A stretch of 64,000 nt of DNA from Thermothielavioides terrestris NRRL 8126 (Eukaryota; Ascomycota; Sordariomycetes; Sordariales; Chaetomiaceae), in assembly GCF_000226115.1 (NCBI RefSeq), contig NC_016457.1, positions 9,052,001-9,116,000 of the forward strand. The letters run 5' to 3'. The notes under the pieces were generated by a model that searched no databases, was not told where the DNA came from, and worked only from the letters and a program-made list of their open reading frames with translations. Shown piece after piece: positions 10,389 to 20,782 of the stretch (position 1 is its first letter; every line of letters begins with the position of its first letter). The translations under genes were made by a program, and so were the position numbers.

Positions 10389-11208
10389 CTACTGTTCCAG
10401 TTCGTGATCCTCCCACGCCGGGTTCCTCATCCCCTCGGCTTGCCTCTTGAGATCCGCGTTTTCCCGCTCGAGTTCCGCAACCCTTCCTTCGATCTCCTCC
10501 ATCCTCTCGGCAGCCCCGACGCTGAGCTCCTCGATGATCTTAACGAGCCTCCAAAGCCGGAGAATAATCACGATTGACGCGATTTCTTCCACGATGCCTC
10601 TCGTGACCACATCGACGATGAAGCTGACCGTGATCACAACGCCATCGAAGCAATGGAACCAGTCGCGGAAGTATCTGCGCGCCGCACAGAGCAGCCGTTC
10701 AGCCATCGCGTGCATGCATGCCACCACGGCTACCCAGCAAGAACCGCCCACAGCCCCTGAATTGCCTGCCTGGATTTGCTAAACCCAACTACGGGGGTGG
10801 GGCGTCCATAACTCACCTCCAGCCAAAAGCCCACACGGTAACCCCCAGCTCCGCGACGAACAGCGTGCTGAACACGAGCGCGAAGGGGTGCAGGATCTCG
10901 CGCGCCCGCGTGACCCACTCCTCGTCCGTCTTGCCCAGGTCGCAGGCCACCAGGGCGACGAACAGGTCGGCGAGGATGGCCGTGACGTCGAGCGCGACGA
11001 GCCCGAGGACGAAGTAGTGCTTCGCGCGGGACGAGAGCAGTGCCCTCGCCTGGCTCCGCCGGCGGGCGTAGGTAGAGGAGTAGGAGGGGGAGGGGGCGAA
11101 GGAGGAGGCGCGGTGCGTTGATGGAAGAAGGGATGGAGTTGAGCGCGGCTCTTCGTCGGTAACAGCGTCGAGGAGGGGCCGGTGGAGGGCGGACTCGTTT
11201 GTTGGCAT
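10389..11208 (-). CDS. hv1: Voltage-gated proton channel (Hv1 family)
   Basis: Complement of exons 10817-11208 and 10389-10674 (142-nt intron), 225 residues. Four membrane segments make a lone voltage-sensor domain. S1 (HYFVLGLVALDVTAILADLF) carries D74, equivalent to the selectivity Asp D112 of human Hv1. S2 carries E120 (human E153). S3 (FHCFDGVVITVSFIVDVV) carries D141 and D152 (human D174, D185). S4 (IVIILRLWRLVKIIEEL) has R170, R173 and K176 in the diagnostic RxWRxx(R/K) spacing. A C-terminal coiled coil (ERMEEIEGRVAELERENADL) matches the dimerisation helix. There is no pore domain, so it is not a K+/Na+/Ca2+ channel. Probable role: H+ extrusion at the plasma membrane. The ATG at 11208 has a favourable context (ACAATGCC); no earlier in-frame ATG exists. 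Confidence 0.9.
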
Positions 11209-11974
11209 TGTCGATGGTGGGGTAGAAGGAGACACTGCGCAAATCAAGGGGATGCGGCTGGATTCCTGAGGTAAAGCTCACGACTCTCCTGCATCCACAA
11301 AACACATAACAGGAGGATGCTGGTGGTGGTGTGTTCAGCGCCGCTGTCTCCGCTTGTACGGCACCCAATCAAAGTGTGGCAAAAGCACTCGAGGATTTAC
11401 GCGCTGGGCCGTTTTGTCGTGAATGTACCTGGTTCCTCGAGCGTCAAAGCCCGGCTTTCGAGGGGAACTAAACGTCATTGCTTAAACGCAACGAGACGTA
11501 TCCCAGTAAAGCCTCCTCATGTACGGAATCCGTAGAACAACCACCAGCTACTTGCCAACAGACTTGCTGAAGCGCAGGAAGCGGCGCGATGAAGATCAAG
11601 GGTCTAAGTTCCCATAGAGGCCGAGGCCGATATTGTGGGTAGATTATATCAGGCGCGAGAGCTTTAAACAAGCCAGACCCTACATACAAACCGGGAAAAC
11701 ATTCATGTCGTCTTGCCTGGTATCAGTAAACGCCCCGATATGCTCCTTCTAGGCCAGTCCCGCCTCCATCCGTAGCGTGCCCACGGGGTGTCAAATCCAT
11801 GTCCTTGTCCTTGCCCTTGCTCCTCGCCTGTCCGTGCCGATGCTGATGCGCTCCTAGGAATGCCATCCAACGCGAGCGAGAATGCTCCCCCATTCCTCCC
11901 GCAACGAGACAAGATCCCACCAGTGCTGAGAACGGGAAAGGGATTGTGTGGAATATGCCTCAAGCCAGCCTGCG
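11209..11974. other. Intergenic, 0.77 kb
   Basis: Between the start of the proton-channel gene and the 3' end of the HAPSTR1-like gene, both on the minus strand. No feature was recognised. Confidence 0.5.
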
Positions 11975-12712
11975 TCATATGAACCGGCTCCGTTTCCCAC
12001 CGCCCCCGAACACGTCTTTGCCGTTCCCATAATCCAGGTTGCCCAGATCAAAGATCTCGGCTAGGTTGAGCTTCCGCTTCTGCCCGGCTCCCCTCCCCAG
12101 CAACGGCCGTGGCCCTGTCCGTCCATTCCTATTCCTCCCACTTCGCGTCGCTGAGCGACTGCTTGACGGGCCCATTGCTTGCGAGTCGGAGAGGTCGAGG
12201 TTGGCTAGGCGTAGGGCCTCATCATGAGGGTAAGGATGTGATGCTTGAAAGGTAAAAGTGTCTTGTGTCGGAACAACGATATCGGCTTCTTCCACTGTCG
12301 GGGTCGGTGCGAGGGGTACCGTCGTGAGGACTGGGGGCGCTGATGAATCTCTCATGTGGACTTCGTTCTTGTCGCTCAGACGCTGTACCGGAGCCGGAGC
12401 CGCGCGCGGCATCTGCGGGGAGGACAGAACGGGAGGGTCGGATTTATCTGCTTCGTCGTCGCTCTCAAGCGGCGGCGACGTCCCATCTCGCCCCTCTATC
12501 CGGTCGGTGACCCACTTGCGCACCCTCTGCGCCTCGCCGTCCTGCAAGCCAATAGCCTCCTTGTCTAGGAACGAAAGAAGATCTTCGAGGCAGTCTTGGT
12601 ATCCATCCGCGCGCGACTTGGCCTGCGCCGAAGCCGACAGTTTATAGAGCTTCGTCACCGACAGGGCGGCGGCCTTGAAGGCCTCGAGCAGCTCGTTCCC
12701 CTCGATGCTCAT
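11975..12712 (-). CDS. HAPSTR1 (C16orf72/TAPR1-like) family protein
   Basis: Single exon, 245 residues. The N-terminal ~75 residues form a helical block (LLEAFKAAALSVTKLYKLSA, then SRADGYQDCLEDLLSFLDKE, then VRKWVTDRIEGRDG) that matches, as I recall it, the fungal members of the C16orf72/HAPSTR1 family. The rest is disordered and ends with a basic patch (GAGQKRKLN) and a glycine-rich tail (DVFGGGGKRSRFI), which suggests nuclear location. Human HAPSTR1 works with the ubiquitin ligase HUWE1 in stress responses; a similar link in fungi is inference. The ATG at 12712 was chosen because the longer frame upstream begins with TTG. A divergent 1.5-kb region separates it from ISWI. Confidence 0.65.
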   Translation of the reverse strand: MSIEGNELLEAFKAAALSVTKLYKLSASAQAKSRADGYQDCLEDLLSFLDKEAIGLQDGEAQRVRKWVTDRIEGRDGTSPPLESDDEADKSDPPVLSSPQMPRAAPAPVQRLSDKNEVHMRDSSAPPVLTTVPLAPTPTVEEADIVVPTQDTFTFQASHPYPHDEALRLANLDLSDSQAMGPSSSRSATRSGRNRNGRTGPRPLLGRGAGQKRKLNLAEIFDLGNLDYGNGKDVFGGGGKRSRFI

Positions 12713-14244
12713 TGCGGCGGACCAGCGTGGCAAAGCCGAGCTCGATGGCGCGTGACGGCAGCCGTGGAAGGATTTCGGGAGAGACTGCCAGTTTCTGGCC
12801 GGAGATATTGGGTTTGCTCGTCGTCGAATGCGATGGAAATACCGCGGTGACTGGGCGGCGTGGTGACTGAGGGGTTTTCACTAAACCGAGAAGAGCCAAG
12901 CAGTTGATGTGGGCCAGAGCGGAGCTTCGGAGCAACGTGGACACGGTCTGGTCCAAGTCTGGAGCAGGGCAGGCTTGGAATGAAGACCGAGCTGCTACCC
13001 TCTTTCTGTGGCGTTAGAGGAAGCGAGAACCACATGCGTTTTGCGTCCAGAATCGACGGCGAGCTTACGTGCTTTGCCGCTTGTGGTCGAGGATGCACGC
13101 TCTCGGCACGGTGTTGGCAGTGCTGACTTGGATTAACAACGGATCAACGTTAACCTTATTGACGAGTCGAAGCAGCTCAGCTTGCGATTGGTTGCGGTGG
13201 ATCTGGGATCCTTGTGCCTGATTGGCAGGGGAGGTTGGTTTTGACTCGTTTAACAATTCTGTGGAGGACTGTGGAAGGTCCGTACCAAGTCTGTGACCGT
13301 TTTGCCGACTTCGCTTCGTCTCCTCCAACGGCCAATCATCCAGTTTGGCACCTGCGATGGGAATACTTTGATCCCAGAACGCTAGAAAGAAGGGAACGAA
13401 GCGTCAAGGTATCCCAAGAACCAGATCATGCTAGCAGTGTAGTTAGAACCTGGCGTCAGGTCATAGTGGATGGTTGTGAAGCCTGGTTGCAAGCTTCGGC
13501 AATAAAGCGAGAGATGACAGAAAGATGAACAACCGGTCTCGTTAGCGTCTTCTTCCGTATCTTGCTCATCATGTTCTGGTAACCATGGTCGTTTATGGTG
13601 TGGAAGGAGTCACAAGCAGGTATAAATGTTCCTGACCAAGGCGCCGGTCCACCAAAACCGTCATGCCTTCAGTTCCAAGCGGGCAGGCGGCCTCCGCTAG
13701 TTACAGGGAAAGCTTTCGTCTGTCTTGAAGTGACATGCTAGAAACTGTGAGAAAAGCGAGGCTATGAAGGTATGTCTCCGCCGCTTGTAAGCCATGCCCT
13801 TTCTCACATGTATTCTCTGTGTCCCCGTTGTCCATTGCTGAATTGGTCAGTCACAGATTATTCGGTAACTTCGGGCGCAGTCGTAACTTGGTCCGGTTGC
13901 AGGGGTTCTCCAAATTCTGTAGCGATGGCCTGCCCATTAACACCCTCCGCCCCGCGGCGGCTCTGATTGGCTGATTGGGACGCGGTTTGGACCTTTTGGG
14001 GGGTTCCTCGACCTCAGAATTTCCCAACTTGCTTGCACCCACCCATCCGCAGACCGTGTTCTCCCCAGCCTACCTTGTTCCTATCGCGAATTGCAGCCAC
14101 GAGGCGTGCAATTATCACCAGAGTCTACCGGAGTCCTTGGAGACATTTGCTTATCGCGTGAGACAGCTTCGCCCGCACGAGCGCGTCTAAGTCGTCTAAG
14201 TCGCGTTCCCCTGCCAAACCCTCGGCGAGGGCACCGCAGCCGAC
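12713..14244. other. Divergent intergenic region, 1.5 kb
   Basis: Upstream of both the HAPSTR1-like gene and ISWI, and likely holds both promoters. No gene or repeat was recognised. A TATAAA-like word occurs at ~13621 (GGTATAAATG). Confidence 0.5.
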
Positions 14245-17200
14245 ATGGCTCCCCGTTCGCGGCAAAGCGGCAACGACAGCGACGCGTCGATGCCTGATGC
14301 GCCTGTACCCACCCACACTTCCCAGACCGTCGACGATATGGTAAGATCCCTTCTTGCTCCTTTCTCGAGATATTGGTGGCGATGGCTGCTGTGTCCTGTT
14401 CTGTAATTGTGGCAAAGCGGACCAACTGACAACTGATTTGCCCAGGATGTCGACGAGACCCCCGACTACACAGACTCCGACACGAATCCAAATACCACTG
14501 CCAGCAGTGTTGCCGGCGAACCCGTCATCGATGGCCGCAAGCGGCGCTCAGAAGCCAACCAGTTACGTCGTAGTATATTTGGCAAGAAGCACGACAGGCT
14601 AGGCGAGTCAAAGGTGAGAGACGGTCTCCAAGTGGTTAATGAACGGCCCGCAGCTCACGCTTCGATAGGAGGATGACACACTTCGTCGATTCCGTTACCT
14701 TCTGGGTCTCACCGACCTGTTTCGCCACTTCATCGAGACGAACCCGAACCCCAAAATCCGCGAGATCATGGCCGAGATCGATCGCCAGAACGAAGAGGCA
14801 GCCAAGCAGAAGAAGGGCGGCGGTCGCCAGGGCGGCGCCACTAGCGAGAGGCGCCGGCGGACCGAGGCCGAGGAAGATGCCGAGCTGCTCAATGACGAGA
14901 AGCATGGAGGGTCCGCCGAGACGGTCTTCCGCGAGTCACCTGCCTTCATCCATGGCACCATGAGGGACTACCAGATAGCCGGCTTGAACTGGCTGATCTC
15001 GCTGCATGAGAACGGCATCTCCGGAATCCTGGCCGACGAAATGGGCTTGGGCAAGACCCTGCAGACGATCGCCTTCTTGGGTTACTTGCGCCACATCATG
15101 GGCATCACGGGTCCGCACCTGATCACAGTTCCCAAATCTACCTTGGACAACTGGAATCGAGAGTTTGCCAAATGGACACCCGAGGTCAACGTGCTCGTCT
15201 TGCAGGGCGCCAAAGAGGAGCGTCATCAGCTCATCAATGAGCGGCTCGTGGACGAGAGCTTCGATGTCTGCATCACCAGTTACGAGATGATCCTCCGCGA
15301 GAAAGCCCACTTGAAAAAGTTCGCGTGGGAGTACATCATCATCGACGAGGCGCACCGTATCAAGAACGAGGAGTCATCGCTGGCTCAAGTGATCCGCATG
15401 TTCAACTCGCGGAATCGCCTCTTGATCACCGGCACGCCTCTCCAGAACAACCTGCACGAACTGTGGGCGCTCCTCAATTTCCTACTTCCCGATGTGTTTG
15501 GCGATTCGGAGGCTTTCGACCAGTGGTTCTCGGGCCAGGACCGGGACCAGGACACGGTGGTTCAGCAGTTGCACCGAGTCCTCCGGCCTTTCCTGCTTCG
15601 CCGTGTCAAGAGCGACGTGGAGAAGAGCCTGCTTCCCAAAAAGGAGGTCAACGTCTACGTCGGCATGTCGGAAATGCAGGTCAAATGGTACCAAAAGATT
15701 CTCGAGAAGGATATCGACGCCGTGAATGGCGCGGGCGGGAAGCGCGAGTCCAAGACGCGGCTGCTTAACATCGTCATGCAACTGCGGAAGTGTTGCAACC
15801 ACCCCTACCTCTTTGAGGGCGCTGAGCCGGGCCCGCCGTATACCACTGACGAGCACCTGGTGTACAACTCCGGAAAGATGCTCGTCCTCGACAAGCTGCT
15901 GAAGAGGCTGCAGAAACAGGGCAGCCGCGTGCTCATCTTCTCTCAGATGAGTCGTTTGCTGGATATTCTGGAGGACTACTGCGTGTTTCGGGGTTATAAG
16001 TACTGCCGCATCGACGGCAGCACCGCGCACGCGGATCGTATCGCCGCCATCGACGAGTACAACAAGCCGGACTCGGACAAGTTCATTTTCCTGCTGACGA
16101 CGAGAGCCGGCGGTCTCGGCATCAATCTGACGACGGCCGACATCGTTGTCCTCTACGACAGCGATTGGAATCCGCAGGCTGATTTACAGGCCATGGACCG
16201 AGCTCACCGCATCGGCCAGACGAAGCAGGTGGTCGTCTACCGTTTCGTGACGGACAACGCCATCGAGGAGAAGGTTCTGGAGCGCGCGGCCCAGAAGTTG
16301 CGCCTCGATCAGCTGGTCATCCAACAAGGCCGTGCCCAGGTTGCTACCAAGGCCGCTGCCAACAAGGACGAACTCCTGTCCATGATCCAGCACGGCGCAG
16401 AGAAGGTGTTCCAGACCAAGGGCGCTTTTGGAGCGCTTGCGGAGAAGGGTGGCGAGCTGGACGACGACGATATCGACAAGATCTTGCAGGTTGGCGAGAC
16501 ACGCACAAAGGAGCTCAACGCCAGGTACGAGAAGCTTGGCATCGACGACCTCCAAAAGTTCACGTCGGAGTCTGCGTACGAATGGAACGGAGAGGACTTC
16601 GCAGCGCGCAAAAAGGATATCGGCATCAACTGGATCAACCCTGCCAAGCGTGAGCGCAAGGAGCAGATCTACTCGATCGACAAGTACTACAAGCAGGCTT
16701 TGCACACCGGCGGCAGGACAGCCGAAGCGAAGCCCAAAGCGCCCCGGGCTCCGAAACAAATACCGGTCCACGACTACCAGTTCTATCCTCCCAGACTCCG
16801 TGATCTCCAGGACAGGGAAACTGCGTACTATCGCAAGGAGATCGGGTATAAGGTTCCGCTGCCCGAAGGCGATGACGAGAACTTGTCGGAACGCGAGGCC
16901 GAGAGAGCCCTCGATCAGCAAGAGATTGACAACGCCACTCCTCTCACCGAGGAGGAACAAGAGGAGAAGCAACGGCTTGCTCAGCAAGGATTCGGCGACT
17001 GGAACCGCCGTGACTTCCAGCAGTTCATCAATGGCTCGGGGCGTTACGGGCGCCACGACTATGCGGGTATTGCAACGGAAGTCGACAGCAAGACCCCCGC
17101 AGAGGTTAAGGCGTATGCCAAGGTGTTCTGGCAGCGGTACACCGAAATTGCCGACTACGCCAAGTACATCAAGATCATCGAGGATGGCGAGGAGCGGATG

Positions 17201-17841
17201 CGCAAAATTGAGCACCAGCGCAAGATGCTGCGCAAGAAGTTGTCTCAGTACCGCGTCCCCTTGCAGCAGCTCAAGATCAATTATTCCGTGTCCACCACCA
17301 ACAAAAAAGTGTACACGGAGGAGGAGGACCGATTCTTGCTCGTGCTTCTCGACAAGTACGGCGTGGATTCGGAGGGCATCTACGAGAAGATCCGGGACGA
17401 GATCCGGGAGAGCCCGCTCTTCCGTTTCGACTGGTTCTTCCTGAGCAGGACACCGACGGAGCTCAGCCGTCGCTGCAATACTCTTCTCACGACCGTTGTC
17501 AAGGAGTTTGAAGACGTGAACACCACCAAGCCGAACGGTGTGCACGGAAAACTCAAGCGGGAGCCGGACGATGATGAGAACGACGAGGACAGCATCCTGG
17601 GCTTGGCACCGGCTAAGAAGAAGTCCAAGGCGCAAAGTGTTAAGGTGAGAATCCTGGTCCCCAAAACTGACCTGAGGTTGCCTGACTGACAAACCGGGCA
17701 CAGAATAAGGCTCTCGACAATGTCAAGTCGGCAGCTGGCAGCAAGGCCAACTCGACATCTCCCTCGCGGGCGTCCAGCGTTGCATCGACAAACTCGAATG
17801 CCGCTGGCTCAAAGGCCAAGTCCAAGGGCAAGAAGAAATAG
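14245..17841 (+). CDS. ISWI: ISWI-family chromatin-remodelling ATPase
   Basis: Exons 14245-14340, 14446-14613, 14669-17644 and 17704-17841; 1125 residues. The SNF2 core begins near residue 185. It has Walker A DEMGLGKT (~211-218), the DEAH box (~314-317), [20 protein letters not shown] and the C-lobe motifs [17 protein letters not shown] and [11 protein letters not shown], then [12 protein letters not shown]. Downstream are the HAND, SANT ([20 protein letters not shown]) and SLIDE ([20 protein letters not shown]) modules that define ISWI. The ATPase slides nucleosomes and spaces arrays, usually with an Acf1/Itc1-type partner. The small first exon ([20 protein letters not shown]) and the lysine-rich last exon were joined by splice consensus and phase. 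Yeast has two paralogues (Isw1, Isw2); filamentous fungi usually have one, so I give only the family name. Confidence 0.95.
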
Positions 17842-18540
17842 ATGTCAGGCAAAAAATGATGGGAGATGGGCCTGGAGTCTGGGGCTGGGATTGAACGGGG
17901 CTGGCGGTCTGGCATACTGGGTGGGCGACATTTTCTTGACTCTGTCCAGACCAACGGTAACTCTTTCGCGCTGGTGGCGCACCCGCTAGCCGCATCGTCA
18001 TTGTGGATGGATCTCTGTTATGGGGGGCTAGATGAACAAGGGGAAAGGGCGTTTGGGGTATTTTTTATTGATTTGTAGTCGTGAGATGCTAGAGCGGCAA
18101 ACTGAACACGTTTTTGATAGCCTCGGTGCAGTGCGTCCTCAAAGCTTCTCCCCGGGTGGTGAGGAGTAATGTGAAGTAGCCTTGCACATTTGGGGAGTCC
18201 CCTGCCATGGGGTGGGTTATCAGTCAAGTGGCTGTTCGGCACAAGAAAAAGGAACCGCACGAGCACGGAAGATGTGGTACAACTGAAGACAAGCCGATGT
18301 AGGGTATCCACGTCCCAGCGGATATGGGGAGCAAGCAGACCGAGCTACACGAGCGAACTAGAGTACCTGAGCAAAGAACCTCATTTTTCTTCCAAGGAAA
18401 ATGGGAGCAAGTACCCGTTTTTCCCTCCTCGCCCCTTGATCCGCCAACCCCAAGTTTATGTGTCCCTGAAAACGCCATTGTAAATGCCCGAACCGTCACC
18501 GCCAATCCTCCTCATCTCCACGTCCTACCGACTACATAAA
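17842..18540. other. Convergent intergenic, 0.7 kb
   Basis: 3' regions of ISWI and eIF3i. No feature was recognised. Confidence 0.5.
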
Positions 18541-19706
18541 TCAAGCGCTGGCCGCCGCCGCCAGCCTGTTCTGCCGCTCCCGCTCCACCTCGTACATGAA
18601 GTCGAAGTAGCCCTTGTCGAAGTGGTGCACGCGCACGTAGCCGTCCTCGCCGCCGCTCGCGTACCCCTTGCCGGTCGGGTCGGCGGCGACCGTGTTGAGC
18701 GGGCCGAAGTGGCCGCGCACGCGGCCGATCTCGTCCTCGAAGATCTTGTGGTAGAAGCGGGCCTCGAACTTGCCCTGCCGAGCCGCGGTCGTGGTGACGT
18801 CCATGGCGGCCTGGCCACCGCCCAGGATGACGAAGTCCTTCTTCGGCGTGATGGTCGCGCTGTTGAGGGGCGTGTCGGCGGTGTAGGTCTTGAGGACTTC
18901 GAGGTCTTTTGCGGTGATGAGCTGCAGGGGCTTGTTAGCGGTGCTCCAATGTAGGTAATTGATGCGGGTTGATCAGGAGACAGCGTACTTTGGCGGTCTT
19001 GTCTTTTGACGACGTGATGAAATATGTCCGGTCCGGTGCCCATTGCAGGTCGGTAATTGGCTGGTTCAGCTCGTGGATAGGGATGTTGTAAATCAGGTCG
19101 CCCGTCTTGCCGTCGTACTGTGAGACGGAGCCGTCCTCGTGACCAGCAATGATATACTTGCTGAGGTAGCTCCACCCGGCAACTGTCGCCTTGCTTTCCT
19201 CGCACACGATCGTCATGGCCTTCTCGTCGGCCTGCTCAGCCTCGACATCGACCTTGACATCCAACACAACGATGGTGCCTAGATGCCCCATGCGCTTCTC
19301 CGTCACGCCCAGCAGCTTGGTTCCATCCTCGTTGAACTCGACCCGCTTGACGGCCGTCGGGAAGTCCCAGGTCTTGAGGCACTTGCCCGTCTTGACGTCC
19401 CAGAGCCTGATTGTGTTGTCGGCCGATCCTGAGGCGAGGATGGTGGTGGTGGGGTCGACGTCGATGGTCCAGATGGCACCCTGGTGGCCGCGATATGTGC
19501 CGAGCCGCTCGCCGTTGTGTGCGAACCACACGCAAATTTGCTGGTCCTTAGAGACAGAGAAGATGAGATCGCCTTCGCGGTTGTATCTGCAGTGACAAGA
19601 AGGCCAGGTCAGAACCGAAGATCGATCCGCTCGCGGTTATCTGGGGGGCAACGAACTTGATCTGGGTCAGGGCACGCTCGTGGCCCGCCAAAAGGATGGG
19701 CCTCAT
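18541..19706 (-). CDS. TIF34: Translation initiation factor eIF3 subunit i (Tif34)
   Basis: Complement of exons 19657-19706, 18989-19586 and 18541-18921; 342 residues, the usual size for eIF3i. It starts [20 protein letters not shown] and continues as WD40 repeats: [60 protein letters not shown], and later [20 protein letters not shown] and [20 protein letters not shown]. It ends in the conserved helix [19 protein letters not shown]. The seven-bladed propeller binds eIF3b and eIF3g in the initiation complex in the cytoplasm. The introns (70 and 67 nt) restore the repeats exactly in frame. Confidence 0.95.
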
Positions 19707-20715
19707 TCTGGCGGATTCAGGGGACAGTCGAGATTTGGAGACTTGTTTAGGTGTCGCTCAGGAGGAATCTCGTCGTCGTCTGCAGCGAAGTTGCAGGAAA
19801 TCGGCACCGGAGCGTCTTTGACAGCTATTGCGGGGCACTCGTTCTATTAGGGAGCGTTGCTCTGCTCTGCGACGGTTTGATTTGGATGCCAGTAATTTTT
19901 CCGCAGATTGTGCGTGGCGCCGATATGGCCGCCCGAAGCCGCCGCGGGGCGATTGCGTTGCCCCACCACGCCTGACCCACTCATGGTCCCTGTGCCTGCT
20001 GTGGAGTCATCAGAGGCGCTCTGCAGCCAGCGATCGTTTTAGTTACCTGACCGCCTTCTTTTTCCAGACAATGGCCCATGCGCGCTTGTCATGACGCCTG
20101 TCAGAAAGAGTGCCTCGCCAACGGCAGAGATCGAAGCCAAGCTCTTTGCTCTCGAGAGCAATGCTCTGAAAAAAAGAAGGCATCAAACTATGCTGGCTCT
20201 TTGCACACGTGTCCAAACACCTCAAAGATCGGCCGGCGCCCGCTGCAACGCTTTTGCATCGTAGCCTTTCCCTTCCCGGCACGGCGGCTCAGGGCCGGGC
20301 TGGGTCCGTGTGAGGCTGCTGGGTGATTTTTCTGGTCCCGGCCGGCCCACGCACTCTCTCGGCCACCTTGACGTTTTCCTTCCTTGACACTGGGTCGCCC
20401 CTGGCCAAAAGCGCAAATGCACTCGCCGGAGAAGACTCGGAGAGTATGGCTGCTTCTTCTATTTTATTGCTGTCTCTCCGCCTCATCGCAAGTCGCGGGC
20501 TGGCCGTGATAGAGTCAGTATACTCCGTAGCTTGCTTTCTCTTCCTCGGATCCCCGATTGCTGGTCGACGGAGCAGGTGACTCAGCAAAGCAAAGCACTC
20601 CCTCCACCAGGGTCGCCGGCCCCTAAGGTATTATTTACGCAAACGGTCGAGTTGTGATCCTCTTGTGCAACTCTCTGCCCACGTTTGAGGACCAATTGGC
20701 TCGTTTTCGGGGCGG
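19707..20715. other. Divergent intergenic region
   Basis: Upstream of eIF3i and of the C1-THF synthase gene. No recognisable gene. A short frame with a hydrophobic start (MAASSILLLSLRLIASRGLA, ATG at ~20446) has no family match I know and is not called. Confidence 0.45.
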
Positions 20716-20782
20716 TTGTTGGCCGTGGGAACACCGGGACTCAGCGGCAGGATTGAGGCGCACCGGTCGAGTCACAGAAGCA

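Noticed and set aside
16184..17701. Minus-strand 505-codon frame opposite ISWI
   Set aside because: Antisense shadow of a highly conserved, GC-rich coding exon.
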